NCBI GenBank assembly: GCA_050948785.1
Contig: JBMNEM010000004.1
Location: forward strand, 198,365 to 262,364
Source of the DNA: JAAZMI01 sp050948785
GTDB taxonomy: Bacteria; Bacillota; Dethiobacteria; DTU022; UBA8154
Reading direction: 5' to 3'
Length of the DNA: 64,000 bases
Under the pieces are notes generated by a model. The model searched no databases. It was not told the origin of the DNA and saw nothing but the letters and a program-made list of their open reading frames with translations. Position 1 is the stretch's first letter, and each line of letters starts with the position of its first letter. A program made the translations under genes and the position numbers. Positions 17,303 to 27,745 of this stretch are shown here, piece after piece.

Positions 17303-17331
17303 TTGATTATTTTATTTTATTATGCTACAAT
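17303..17331 (+). promoter_or_regulatory. Promoter of tRNA-Leu(GAG)
   Basis: TTGATT (17303-17308), 17 bases, TACAAT (17326-17331), 18 bases before the tRNA. Confidence 0.8.
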
Positions 17332-17348
17332 CAAAACGATAAAAACAT

Positions 17349-17432
17349 GTCGGGGTGGCGGAACAGGCAGACGCGCACGTTTGAGGGGCGTGTGGTTACA
17401 CCGTGTGGGTTCGAGTCCCATCCCCGACACCA
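17349..17432 (+). tRNA. tRNA-Leu (GAG)
   Basis: Acceptor GTCGGGG paired with CCCCGAC, anticodon loop TTGAGGG, long variable arm, T-loop GTTCGAGTC, encoded CCA. Confidence 0.95.
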
Positions 17433-17450
17433 GAAAATATTTCCAGTTAA

Positions 17451-17480
17451 AAGCTGGCAGGTAGAACTGCCAGCTTTTTA
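17451..17480 (+). terminator. Terminator of tRNA-Leu(GAG)
   Basis: AAGCTGGCAG (17451-17460), GTAGAA, CTGCCAGCTT (17467-17476) and a T run. Confidence 0.9.
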
Positions 17481-17681
17481 AATGATTTATTAGCTTTTCT
17501 TTTTTTAATATCTGGTAAATAGGCGGAAAAATTGTTGTTGGCTTTTTCAATAACAACAAGATATTTCATTTTTCTGTAATATACTTGTACGGCCTATCAA
17601 AAAAGTGTGGCCGGTATTCATTTTTGATTGCCGGAAAAATGTCGCTGCCAAGTAGTCCTTGTATCATTTATGGTAATCAAG

Positions 17682-17710
17682 ATAAAAACCCTGTTGAGCA
17701 TTTGAACAGG
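17682..17710 (-). terminator. Terminator of the sugar-type ABC operon
   Basis: Minus strand CCTGTT (17710-17705), loop CAAATGCTC, AACAGG (17695-17690), then GTTTTTATC. It follows the ATPase gene. The rest of the 313-base gap between tRNA-Leu and that gene holds nothing further I can identify. Confidence 0.75.
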
Positions 17711-17745
17711 CTCGCATCAGAACCATTATGTTCGGTGCGATGAGA

Positions 17746-18870
17746 TCAGTTACAAATGGCCTTTTCGGTTTTCTTGTCGAAGATATGTATTTGATTGGCA
17801 TCTAGTACAACTTTGATAACATCGCCGGAGCGGACTGTTTTATGCGAGGATGTGCGTGCGACTATAGGATAATCTTCACAGGTTAGGTGAAGGAAACGCT
17901 CGGCACCCAGCACTTCGGTAACATCGACATTGCAGGTAATAACACCAGCGGTAACGTTGGAGACAGATAAATCCTTGACATGGATATTCTCCGGGCGGAT
18001 ACCCATAACGATCTCATTACCAACACTCTCCTTGAAAGCCCGATCCTTGGTTTTGCTTTCTGGAAGTTCAATTTTGTAAAGGCGCTCTTTGGAACCAAAC
18101 GTAACGTAGTACTTATTGCCCTCGCAAGTCAGAATACCGTTGATGATGTTCATTGGCGGAGAACCAATAAAGCTGGCCACAAAGATATTGCACGGAGCAT
18201 GGTATAGCTTTTGCGGTGTACCGACTTGCTGAATAAATCCGTCTTTCATAACCACGATGCGGTCGCCCATAGTCAGGGCTTCGGTCTGGTCATGAGTGAC
18301 ATAGATAAAAGTGGTGTTGAGCTTCCTGTGTAGCTTGGACAATTCAGTCCGCATCTGCGCACGTAGTTTAGCATCTAAATTGGACAGAGGTTCATCGAAC
18401 AAGAAGACCTTAGACTCGCAGACGATGGCACGGCCTAATGCAACACGCTGTCTTTGTCCACCGGACAGAGATTTCGGCATGCGATCCAAAAGATTAATAA
18501 TATCCAACATACGGGCAGTTTCTTCTATGCGGCGCTTGATCTCATCCCTGGAAACTTTATGAATCTTTAGGCCAAACGCCATGTTATCAAACACGGTCAT
18601 GTGTGGGTATAATGCGTAATTCTGAAACACCATAGCAATGTCACGGTCTTTAGGTGCAATTTTGTTGACCAAGCGGTCGTTGATATAAAGCTTGCCTTTC
18701 GTTATTTCCTCCAGACCAGCAATCATACGAAGTATCGTGGATTTACCACAGCCGGACGGCCCCACTAGGATAATAAATTCCTTATCCTTTATTTCCAGAC
18801 AGAAATCCGAAACGGCAACTACCCCGCCGGGATATTCTTTGTAAATATGATTTAATGATAAACTTGCCAT
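17746..18870 (-). CDS. Carbohydrate ABC transporter ATPase (UgpC/MalK type)
   Basis: Energises the preceding fused permease. Walker A GPSGCGKST is at about residue 38, signature LSGGQRQRVALGRAIV, Walker B KVFLFDEPLSNLDAKLR and H-loop YVTHDQTEALT; a C-terminal TOBE-type regulatory domain follows from about residue 240 (VMGIRPENIHV). 374 aa is standard for this class. GGGGAGG precedes the ATG. Last gene of the transporter operon; substrate probably a sugar, glycerol-phosphate or oligosaccharide. Confidence 0.93.
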   Translation of the reverse strand: MASLSLNHIYKEYPGGVVAVSDFCLEIKDKEFIILVGPSGCGKSTILRMIAGLEEITKGKLYINDRLVNKIAPKDRDIAMVFQNYALYPHMTVFDNMAFGLKIHKVSRDEIKRRIEETARMLDIINLLDRMPKSLSGGQRQRVALGRAIVCESKVFLFDEPLSNLDAKLRAQMRTELSKLHRKLNTTFIYVTHDQTEALTMGDRIVVMKDGFIQQVGTPQKLYHAPCNIFVASFIGSPPMNIINGILTCEGNKYYVTFGSKERLYKIELPESKTKDRAFKESVGNEIVMGIRPENIHVKDLSVSNVTAGVITCNVDVTEVLGAERFLHLTCEDYPIVARTSSHKTVRSGDVIKVVLDANQIHIFDKKTEKAICN

Positions 18871-18921
18871 ATCTGCAATCCTCCCCTCGATAGAGTAAAC
18901 GACTTTTATTGAGAAATGGTA

Positions 18922-20754
18922 TCATTTCGTGTTTTTGGGGGCAGACAATATGCCGCTGTCAATCAAATAATTTTTTCCTATAAAAAATATAAAACAGGCG
19001 GGAATAAGGTAAAAACAGGCTCCTGCAAAGAACATGCCGGGTTCTGTGCTAAGCATGTTGCCTAAATACACGGACAATGGCTGTTTGTAAGTCGATTTTA
19101 TAAGGACCACCGCTTGGTCTACGACATTCCAATATTCAGCGAAAATCAAAACGGCCAGAGAGAAGATGGCTGGCTTTAAATTTGGTAGAACAATGTGGCG
19201 AAATACCTCCCACTCAGAAGCGCCACTTGACTCCGCTGCTTCAATACATTCCTGCGGAAATCCTTTTAACTGTTGTCTGATCCAAAAAACGCCCAGCGGA
19301 CTAAAAATACCCGGAAGAATGACGGAAAGATAGTTATCTCGTAAGCTCAAAAAATCTGCTACAAGATAGTTAGGGACTAAAAGAACCTGCAATGGCATCA
19401 TCATAATCACGATATATCCGAAAAACAGAACCTCTTTATATTTCCATCGCATCCTTTCGAATGCATAGGCCGCCAGACATGAAATGACGCATTGTCCCAA
19501 TACGACCGGCAGAGTGATGAATATGGAATTCCAGTAAAACCGCAGATACGCAGGATGGTGAAATAACAGGCGTTGATATTGCTCCAGTGTTGGATCGTCG
19601 GGCAAAAGCCCCATGTCTACAAAATGCAGCCCATCTCTTGCCAAGTCGGAAGCGTTGGCAGAAGTCACTTGGCTTGTATAACGGTTTATCACCTCTTGAC
19701 TGCTCATCATAGAATTGGAGAGTGTAAAAAGCAGGGGTAGCAACATTAGCAGTGCAACGAATACTACGGGTAAATATCTAAGGATATGAGGGTATGACAA
19801 GCGCTTTGTCTGAGCGTGCAGCGCATGTCCACCCAAATTAAGGGAAGTAAATGTGTCCGACAACTTTTTCTGAGTGAGAAACAAAGCGAAATTAATCATT
19901 CCGATCAAGAAAAACAGAATATAAGACGCAGCAGTCAGCTTCTGCAAATTTAAGCTAAAAAATTGATTGTTCATGTAGTGTTGCAACATGTACAGATTGT
20001 CCGGGGGATAGTTGCCATACAGAATATAGAGTTCCTTAAATATTTTAAATGAGTTTACAAACGAAAGAATCAGAACAATAAATGTAGTTGGCAAAAGGTA
20101 AGTCCATGTAATATGGCGAAACTGCTGCCAAGGACTTGCTCCCGCACAGTTTGCATGCTCGTAGTATTCATTTGGAATCCTCTTCATCCCTGCATAAAAA
20201 ATTACCGCCGAAAACCCTGCGTTTTTCCAGAGGAACATGACAGTTGGAATCAAAAATGCCCACCCGCTGCTTGCAAAATTGGTGATAGAAAACCCGCAGC
20301 TATAAAATGTTCTGTTAATCAGTCCGTTGAGATCAAAAATAGATTTCCAGAAATATGCGGTTGCCCCGGAGGGAACGATTATAGGGAACATCAATATGGC
20401 CATGAATATTCCTTGACCACGAGGCATTCTTTTTAGTAACAGCGCAATGAGCAAAGAAATAGTAATCAAAGCAGGAATGCTTATAACCATAAAAACAGAG
20501 GTATTGAATAGCCCCTTTTGAAACATTTGGTTTTGAACAGTATCTATGAAATTCTGCAAGCCTATGAATTCTTTACTGACCATGTTATCCACCAGTGCGT
20601 AATAAAGCGACAGCAAAAAAGGGATAAGGTAAAACACAAGCAGACCAGCAAAACTGGGAAGAAAATAAGGAAGGCTGTTTGGATCGCTAGCACTATGAGA
20701 AAGAGAAGTCCAGTAGCGCTCCGGAATTTTTGACCGGTCTTTATGGCAAATCAC
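18922..20754 (-). CDS. Fused ABC sugar permease, MalF-like plus MalG-like
   Basis: One 610-residue frame carries both membrane subunits that are normally separate. The N-terminal half (about 30-300) has a MalF-type core ending with the EAA loop EYYEHANCAGASPWQQFRHI. The C-terminal half (about 325-605) has a MalG-type core with EAA loop ECIEAAESSGASEWEVFRHIVLPNLKP shortened similarly. The join is a short hydrophilic stretch (GGHALHAQTKRLS). The GTG start overlaps the TGA of the binding-protein gene. Since neighbouring genes carry frameshifts, an assembly-made fusion must be considered, though the frame is clean throughout. Confidence 0.85.
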   Translation of the reverse strand: MICHKDRSKIPERYWTSLSHSASDPNSLPYFLPSFAGLLVFYLIPFLLSLYYALVDNMVSKEFIGLQNFIDTVQNQMFQKGLFNTSVFMVISIPALITISLLIALLLKRMPRGQGIFMAILMFPIIVPSGATAYFWKSIFDLNGLINRTFYSCGFSITNFASSGWAFLIPTVMFLWKNAGFSAVIFYAGMKRIPNEYYEHANCAGASPWQQFRHITWTYLLPTTFIVLILSFVNSFKIFKELYILYGNYPPDNLYMLQHYMNNQFFSLNLQKLTAASYILFFLIGMINFALFLTQKKLSDTFTSLNLGGHALHAQTKRLSYPHILRYLPVVFVALLMLLPLLFTLSNSMMSSQEVINRYTSQVTSANASDLARDGLHFVDMGLLPDDPTLEQYQRLLFHHPAYLRFYWNSIFITLPVVLGQCVISCLAAYAFERMRWKYKEVLFFGYIVIMMMPLQVLLVPNYLVADFLSLRDNYLSVILPGIFSPLGVFWIRQQLKGFPQECIEAAESSGASEWEVFRHIVLPNLKPAIFSLAVLIFAEYWNVVDQAVVLIKSTYKQPLSVYLGNMLSTEPGMFFAGACFYLIPACFIFFIGKNYLIDSGILSAPKNTK

Positions 20755-22191
20755 CTCTGTTCACCAAGATAAGCAGAGACCTTGGCTTGAATCATGGAGG
20801 CAGTTTCCTCTGCTGTTGCAAGGTCATAGTAATAGTAATTTTCCAAATCTGAATGCATCAGAAACCATAATTCCGTTTCGGACGCAGCCCTGTTACGCTG
20901 CAAGTTCCATCCATGAACAAGTGCAAGCATCTCATCTACTCCATTTTTTGGGTTGTCCTCTTTCCATTTAACAGAATCCCCAAACATATCTATATCCAAT
21001 TCGCACTGCAAACGAAACGCATGGTGAAAATTTTTGATATTAATCGGAATCCATGTATGATAATCCATAACATATTCTTGTGCCTTTTCTCTGTCGGAGG
21101 AGTCGGGAGGTGTTTTTCCCTCCACACAGAATTTCAAAAATTCCCATGCAAGTTCTTTATTAACACTGCTTGTTGGTATGCCGTACTCAGCCTGCTTTGT
21201 TCTGAACATAGCATCGCCACCGCTGCTTACAATCGGGAGCGGCGTTGATATATTGGAGTAATCAGCTAAAAGATTAAATACATCAATGGCTGTCACATCC
21301 AAGCCGCAGAACAGATAATCAGATTCCATAAAATCATCGTTACCGGCAATCCGGGTCTTATCCCAGTCCATATTGACAGGGATCATAGGGCGTATGAACT
21401 GTGTTGGTTTTTTTGAGATACTCCACAAACTCCGCACTGTCGAACCATGCCTCTCCTGTGTTTGTATCGTAATAGGCCGGAAATTCATAGCGCCAAAAAT
21501 ACTCCTTAACAATTCCCGGTAGAATCCGAGGCTCCGGGCTGGGCCTAAGAGAAAGGACAGACTCGTATATGGAAAGCATGGATTTATAATCCAACGCATC
21601 ATAATCGGCGGAAATGCCCTCTGTCAAAGGGCGGCTGACCACCATCATATCGTAAGTAAAATGAAAGGGCATAGTATACAGCGAACCGTCGATTTCTTTT
21701 GCGGTAAAAATATTGGTATAATAATCAGCTTTATTAAAATCAGGGTCGTTATCCATAAAATCGTATAAATTACAGAGGAGGTCACTTCCCGCATACCGGT
21801 ATGCCGAAAAATTAGATAGGTCTATCAGATCAGCTCCCTTTCCGCTCATTATTTCTATCGCTGTACGCACACCGTACTGTTCAAGGTTTTCAGATTCCCA
21901 TTCGCCCATATCCGGTGCTTCCATTTCAATCTTCACCTTGGGATGAAGCCGCATAAATTCCTGCGCATATTTCATGATTACAGCATCATAGTAGGTGCTT
22001 ATTGTCAAGGTTCCTGCCAACGCCCCGGCTTCGTTTTGCTTCTCGGATTCACTGGGTTGGGTTTCTGGTGCTGTATCAATGTTATCTTTAACTTTTTGGT
22101 ATTCATCGGAAGCCCGGTCAAAACAACCGCTAAAAACAAACAAACTTATTAACAGAATCGAAACGATTGATTTTATCAAACTTTTGCTCAT
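20751..22191 (-). pseudogene. ABC extracellular solute-binding protein, frameshifted
   Basis: Lipoprotein receptor of the adjacent transporter. The N-terminal part starts MSKSLIKSIVSILLISLFVF with lipobox FSGC, then resembles family 1 binding proteins (KYAQEFMRLHPKVKIEMEAP). The frame ends at 21358, but homologous-looking sequence continues in another frame (VNMDWDKTRIAGNDDF onward) to a stop at 20751. Dropping one C from the CCC run at 21379-21381 restores a continuous protein of about 480 residues. Good AAGGAG ribosome site. Either a recent frameshift or a sequencing indel. Confidence 0.82.
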
Positions 22192-22203
22192 GTACTCACT
22201 CCT

Positions 22204-22254
22204 TACAAAAAAACAACTCTATGCAACTGAAAACAGTTTAACAGAGAGTTGTTT
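22204..22254 (-). terminator. Terminator after the histidine kinase gene
   Basis: Minus strand AAACAACTCT (22254-22245 read in reverse) pairs with AGAGTTGTTT (22220-22211), followed by a T run. It separates the two-component genes from the downstream transporter operon. Confidence 0.82.
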
Positions 22255-22277
22255 CTAACTTGTATCATCGGAATCGC

Positions 22278-23645
22278 CTATATTTTTTTATCGGATTCAT
22301 TTAAGGGGAGTTCAAAACGGATTGTAGTGCTAACTCCAATTTCGCTTTTAATCATTAAAGAAGTACCGTGAAGATGTAATATTCTCTCGCATAATGCCAA
22401 CCCCAAGCCAAAGCCGTCATGGGTTCTTGTATGGGACTTATCAGCCATATAAAAGGGTTCTTTTATTCTGGATATATCTTCCTCAGAGATGCCTTTTCCA
22501 TTATCATGAACCACTATTTCATATTGATTTTCCTTTATACGGCCTTTGATTAATATCTCGCTGGCCTCCGCCTTTTCGGCGTTGCGACATAGATTTTTAA
22601 GAACCGAAACCATAAGCGTTTTATCCACAAGGATGGTGGCCGGTTGCATATCCCAAACAACACGATCACCCATGTCAGTCTTAAGATTCTGCGCTGCTGT
22701 CTGCTCTATGGATATATACTCATCGGACAAGCCCATTAAATCCATCAGTTTCATAGAAAGCTCCGACAGTCGCTTGCTTTCTTTGTAGATGTAATCAGCA
22801 GCCTTAATTTGGACTTCGGGGCTGTTTTCGTGACTTCTCAGCATATCCGCATAACCCATGATTGCGGTCATGGGTGTTTTCAACTCATGGGAAAAGTTCG
22901 CCACAAAATCCTCTCTGGAACGAACTGCCTGTTCCAAGGAGTTCACCTTTTCTTCCACGGCTTCTGCCATCTTGTCAAAGCTTTCTGCCAAGGCGCCAAC
23001 CTCGCCATTGGTTTTGATATTAGTTCTTTCTTTATAAGCGCCAGCAGCTATTCTTTGACTGGTTTGGGTCAGCCTTTCAAGAGGACGGGTCATGTGTTTG
23101 GAAAATATCCATATACCAATGACTACACAAATGAGCAGAGACATATTGAGCAAAAGGGCTTGCCTGTACTGTTCCGCCCTTTGAACGAATACATCGCTGA
23201 TATCATTGGTTGTAATAAAATAGACGTTCCGATTTTCTATGATGAATGTGGAGACGATACCTAAAATCTGACGATCCCCGAGTGTTTTTATGCGATACCC
23301 ATCTTTCAGGTTGGTCAATTCATGCATAAAGTCCGCATCCGGATTCATCCGATAGGAAACATACAGTTCCTGCTCTTCATCGGTATAGAGAGCGGTGCTG
23401 TTTAAGCTCCCTGCAAATTCCGCTGCTTCACAGAGCTTTTGCAAACTGTCATCAAAGTTTGGTGCATCCTCATATACTTTCCCCTCCATAAAAATACGAA
23501 AATCGGTGTGCTGCATTTGGTACTGTCGGATGATTTGACTCAATGCAAAGTCGAAACTTTTTTGTATGATGAGATATCCGCCCACAGAAAACAAAGACAC
23601 AGCGATTAGTGAGATCATTAGCGTTAGCTTGGCCCATAGTTTCAC
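22278..23645 (-). CDS. Sensor histidine kinase
   Basis: Membrane sensor of about 455 residues. N-terminal transmembrane helix LTLMISLIAVSLFSVGGYLI, extracytoplasmic sensor region (about 30-165), second helix MSLLICVVIGIWIFS, HAMP, HisKA with NFSHELKTPMTAIMGY, and HATPase with NLCRNAEKA, HDNGKGI and GFGLGLAL. The GTG at 23645 overlaps the TAG of the regulator gene by one base and has GGAGG seven bases before it. Likely controls the adjacent transporter or senses its substrate; that is inference from position. Confidence 0.92.
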   Translation of the reverse strand: MKLWAKLTLMISLIAVSLFSVGGYLIIQKSFDFALSQIIRQYQMQHTDFRIFMEGKVYEDAPNFDDSLQKLCEAAEFAGSLNSTALYTDEEQELYVSYRMNPDADFMHELTNLKDGYRIKTLGDRQILGIVSTFIIENRNVYFITTNDISDVFVQRAEQYRQALLLNMSLLICVVIGIWIFSKHMTRPLERLTQTSQRIAAGAYKERTNIKTNGEVGALAESFDKMAEAVEEKVNSLEQAVRSREDFVANFSHELKTPMTAIMGYADMLRSHENSPEVQIKAADYIYKESKRLSELSMKLMDLMGLSDEYISIEQTAAQNLKTDMGDRVVWDMQPATILVDKTLMVSVLKNLCRNAEKAEASEILIKGRIKENQYEIVVHDNGKGISEEDISRIKEPFYMADKSHTRTHDGFGLGLALCERILHLHGTSLMIKSEIGVSTTIRFELPLNESDKKI

Positions 23646-24301
23646 TACTCCGCCTCCAGCCGATACCCCAATTTGTAAACAGTTTTGATTTTGTCTGCCC
23701 ATCCCAATTTTTTACGCAAACGCTGAATGTGCAGATCAATGGTACGGGTATTTCCTTGCCACTCTTCGTTCCATATCTTTTCATATAAGCGCTCCCGGTA
23801 AAGAACAATATTTTTGTTTTGAACCAGCATCACGAGTAAATCAAATTCTTTTACAGTTAGAAGAATGGCCTCCGCTTCTTTTTTCACGACTCTTTGGATC
23901 GTATCTATTTGAACATCATCAATTTCGAACAATGTCCTTCCTTTGCCCACTCGCCGCAGTACGGATTCTACCCGTGCAATCAATTCCTCAATTTCAAAGG
24001 GCTTAACGATATAGTCGTCCGCACCCATCTGCAGTCCTTTTACCCGGTCTTTTAAGCTGCCCTTGGCAGTGATGAAGATGACGGGCACGCCTGTGGGTTC
24101 GATATACTCCATCAATTCATATCCGTCAATTTCGGGCAACATAATATCCAGCAGAATCAAATCATATATATTTTTCTCAAGCAAGTCTGCCGCCGTTTTT
24201 CCATTGTGAGCAGTTGCACAGTCATATCCCATCCGACTTAAATTCATTGCGATCAATTCACATATAGAAACTTGATCTTCAACAATTAAAATTTTAATCA
24301 T
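23645..24301 (-). CDS. Response regulator, OmpR family
   Basis: Partner of the downstream kinase. Receiver domain: acidic pocket LIVEDQ, phosphoacceptor Asp in DLILLDIMLPEIDGYELM, Thr/Lys switch FITAKG and PFEIEEL. The C-terminal winged helix has VKEFDLLVMLVQNKN and RTIDLHIQRLRKKLG. ATG at 24301 (MIKILIVEDQ) with AAAGGA ribosome site; the upstream extension is not credible. 218 aa. Confidence 0.94.
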   Translation of the reverse strand: MIKILIVEDQVSICELIAMNLSRMGYDCATAHNGKTAADLLEKNIYDLILLDIMLPEIDGYELMEYIEPTGVPVIFITAKGSLKDRVKGLQMGADDYIVKPFEIEELIARVESVLRRVGKGRTLFEIDDVQIDTIQRVVKKEAEAILLTVKEFDLLVMLVQNKNIVLYRERLYEKIWNEEWQGNTRTIDLHIQRLRKKLGWADKIKTVYKLGYRLEAE

Positions 24302-24513
24302 AAAATGATTCCTTTCAAAGGGGTGGAAATGTATCTTGTTTGTATCATGAATACTGGTAGAAAGCAATTCAAGCTGGTATTCCGCTAATATTTTAATGAG
24401 CTATTTTGCTGCAGTTAGTGATGAAATCGTTGTTCACAGTAATATATTATTAGCAGGAAGTTTTACTATAATAGTCGAATTATTCTTTATTACCTAAAAT
24501 AAGGAGAATATCC

Positions 24514-26447
24514 TTGCATTCTTTGGATTGTTTATATAAACCAAAATCAATTGCTGTTATTGGTGCTTCAGCCGATAAAACAAAAGCCGGATATCAGATG
24601 GTATACGCATTAAGAACATTCCCCGGTAAAATTTATCCGATCAATCCGAAAGCTGATACGATTCTCGGCTTTAAAGCGTTTCCCAACCTTAAGGCCATTG
24701 GCAATCCCGTAGATCTAGCTATTCTTACTATCCCCGCCCAAAGCTGCGTTAACGCATTACAGGAAGCAGGAGAAGCAGGCGCCGGCGCTGCCCTTATTAT
24801 AGGCGGTGGTTTCGCGGAAGCTGGCGGAGACGGAATAAAAATTCAGAACAAGATAACTTCCATTTGCCGTAAATATAATATACCGCTGCTTGGCCCGAAC
24901 GCTGCAGGATTTGCAAATCCTAAAGCCAGAGTAACAGCCAACTTTAATCCATGGATCGGCGATGTGTCCGCTGGAGGTATTGGAATAATTTCACAAAGTG
25001 GGGCTATGAGTTTTTGTTTGGCGGCGCTTATTCAGTCCTTAAACCTGGGAGTAAGCCTTGTTACCAGCATTGGAAACGGAGCAGTTGTGAATATTTCGGA
25101 TGTAGTCGAATACCTTGGGGATGATGATGACACAAAAGTTATTGTTCTTTATCTTGAAGGATTAAATGAAGGCGAAGGCAGGCGTTTATATAATGCTGTA
25201 AGAAAAACTACTGAGAAAAAACCAGTAATTTTTTTAACCATAGGCAAATCAAATATATCAGAATTCGCAGCATCTCACACAGGCAACCTGATTGGTTCAT
25301 ATAAACTAAAAATAGCTGCTTTAACTCAGGCCGGAGCGGTGATGACAGACTCATGCGACGATGCGATAGACGCTGCCAGTCTCTTAGCGCGCGTGCGCCT
25401 TCAACCATCGAAAAGATTAGAAAGGAATTGCCGCCAATATCATTTATAAAAAATCCAGTCGATACAACACGTCCAAGTAATACATTTCCCAATGTATTGA
25501 AGGCGATGGCAGAGGATCAATCGATTGATATACTAACTGTATTTGCTCTTCACGAACCGGTAATAATAGATCCGGTAGATTTTTTTAAACAATTCAAAGA
25601 TATCAAACAGCCGATAATTTTTGGAACCGGCGGCTTTCCTGAACATATTAATCCAACCCGAAAGCTTCTTGCAGATTATAAAATCACGACTTTCACATCT
25701 CCAGACAGGACAGCAAAAGCAATACGCGCCATGGTTGATGACTCTAAAGCAGCTTATCGCAAACAAAAAACACCCGACCTGCACTTATTTAACATTAATA
25801 TAAAAACAATTAAAAAAACACCAAACGAAGCAGAAGCACTAAATATTTTAGACCAAATAGGCATACCTACCCCAAAACGCGCCATTTGTTCAACACATGA
25901 TGAGGCATTAACAGCATTTGCCAAACTAAATAAACCCTGTGTTGTTAAAGTGCTTGACAAATCAATTAAACATAAAACAGAAGTCGATGGCGTTATACTT
26001 GGAGTCAAAACTGAAAAACAATTACTAAATGCTGTTAAAAGCATTGATAAGATCAAAACTGGAACTAAAAAAAAGTATCTTCTAGAAGAGACTGCGGAAC
26101 AAGGCCTTGAATTAATAATAGGAGCTGTGAATGACTCGAGTTTTGGACCAACTGTTTTACTTGGTTTAGGCGGAACAACAGCAGAGGCCCTTGGAGATGT
26201 AAGCATGCGTTTGGCGCCAATAACTGAATTAGATGTACTAGAAATGATCAATGAGCTAAAAGGAAAGGAGCTGTTCAACGGTTGGCGCGGGTCTCCTGCT
26301 GTGGATAAAGATCAGTTGGTAGAAGCACTTATTAAAATCGGGCTGCTGATGATCAGCCATCCGGAAATTAAGGAGATAGATATTAATCCTGTAAGAATAT
26401 ATGAAAAAGGACTAATTGCTCTGGACGCATTAATTGTTCTTAAGTAA
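24514..26447 (+). pseudogene. NDP-forming acetyl/acyl-CoA synthetase, internally deleted
   Basis: Converts acyl-CoA to acid with ATP or GTP formation in intact relatives. The first frame (to 25449) has the CoA-binding domain (SIAVIGASADKTKAGYQMV) and the ligase domain with the phosphohistidine motif ASHTGNL. The second frame (from about 25395 to 26447) resumes at STIEKIRKELPP and carries the ATP-grasp half (KPCVVKVLDKSIKHKTEVDG, IDINPVRI). Relative to family members roughly 40-50 residues, including the NGGG-type loop, are missing at the junction and the frames differ. TTG start with AAGGAG. Probably non-functional. Confidence 0.8.
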
Positions 26448-26492
26448 TATCTGTAACTCTTTGACAGTTTTTACTTGAATTTTTCTTCGACT

Positions 26493-26540
26493 AATCTGCA
26501 AATGCATATTTTTAAGTTGCATTTGCAGATTTTCTTTTTG
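26493..26540 (+). terminator. Terminator after the acyl-CoA synthetase
   Basis: AATCTGCAAATGCA (26493-26506) pairs perfectly with TGCATTTGCAGATT (26518-26531), followed by TTCTTTTTG. Confidence 0.9.
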
Positions 26541-26667
26541 TTGTAATTTTAGTTCATAAATTTTCGCCTTTCCGCACAAAATAAAATTAATAGTCATACA
26601 CATTCACAATACTACCAGACTAACGGAAAAAGAAATTCCTGTCGATAAAGCAAATGGAGGCTATCAA

Positions 26668-27567
26668 ATGGATTTATTGGTTAAAAGGGAAATTGAAATC
26701 TCAGAACCAGTACAATGGGCTATTGATTTTTTAGAAAATATGATAAACCTCTACTCTGAAGAAGACGTGGAAATATATTATTGGGAAAAACTTCTTAAAG
26801 AAAAAAAACGTGAATTACTGGAAGATTTTTATGCCCTTGCCCCCTCTTTTTCCTCGTTTTACCATGGGCTGGGCTACTGCGAAGGATTAGATGGTGGAAG
26901 AATGCTTGTCATGAGGATTTTAATGGATGTCTTGCCTCCTTACCATGCCTTGGGCTGCAGCCGTGGAAAATGTGTTAAAGAAATTACTTATCAACTAAAA
27001 ACCTTTGAAAAAGTAATAGTTTATTTAAAATCACTTCACCTCACCTACGAAGGTGATAGAGCGCTGTGGAAGAATTCTTTTTTTTCTGCTGTAAGAATGC
27101 TTCTTCGCAGCAACTACTCACCTTATCTTTTCAACCGGGGCGGTTGGCCAGCCTTGGTTGCAGCACCACCATACCGCGAAAAAACAGCAGCCTGTTACCT
27201 TTTTAATCCCCATGTTGTTGTTCTCTACAGCCTTCCCGAAAAAAATACATCAAAACGTATCTACCTCATCTTGCATGAAATAGGGCATTTGATCTTTGAA
27301 AAGTTTCTGGCCGGCAAGCCTCTCCCCAAAACTTTTATTACTGTGCTCGCCAATATGGAACCCAAAGATTACCCCGAACTGATTTGCCCTTCCTCTCAAG
27401 GCATTACGGAGATTTTTGCCAATCTTTTCGCCATGGCGATTATGCATGGAACTGAGGAGGGAAATGAGCTTTTCCACAACTATTACAGTAAAATGGGAAA
27501 AACTACCCTTTTGTTAAAAAAGTCCTTCCTTCCCAGTTCCATTTTCCAAATTGCCGTAGTGATGTAG
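26668..27567 (+). CDS. Orphan HExxH zinc metallopeptidase-like protein
   Basis: 299 residues, soluble, no signal peptide. YLILHEIGHLIFEKF (about residue 200) is a zincin motif with HEIGH. About 45 residues on, ITEIFANLFAMAIM offers the Glu expected as third ligand in gluzincins of the ImmA/IrrE-like fold. The N-terminal 150 residues match nothing I know; Cys residues occur in LGYCEG and LGCSRGKC. GGAGG precedes the ATG. Single gene between a synthetase remnant and a response regulator; target unknown. ImmA-like proteases usually cut a repressor, but none is adjacent. Confidence 0.65.
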   Translation: MDLLVKREIEISEPVQWAIDFLENMINLYSEEDVEIYYWEKLLKEKKRELLEDFYALAPSFSSFYHGLGYCEGLDGGRMLVMRILMDVLPPYHALGCSRGKCVKEITYQLKTFEKVIVYLKSLHLTYEGDRALWKNSFFSAVRMLLRSNYSPYLFNRGGWPALVAAPPYREKTAACYLFNPHVVVLYSLPEKNTSKRIYLILHEIGHLIFEKFLAGKPLPKTFITVLANMEPKDYPELICPSSQGITEIFANLFAMAIMHGTEEGNELFHNYYSKMGKTTLLLKKSFLPSSIFQIAVVM

Positions 27568-27745
27568 AAGATAAATAGCAACCTTATCATATAAATACCT
27601 ATATTTATGTAAACTTAGTAATTTACTTTTCTTGCATGCCGTATTATAATAAAAATGGTTTAACATTCTTGAACGTCTTACCCCTGAAGGAAAAACCGCA
27701 GAGGAAAATGTGTAACATATTTTGTAAGATTGGGAGAATTTCAGG

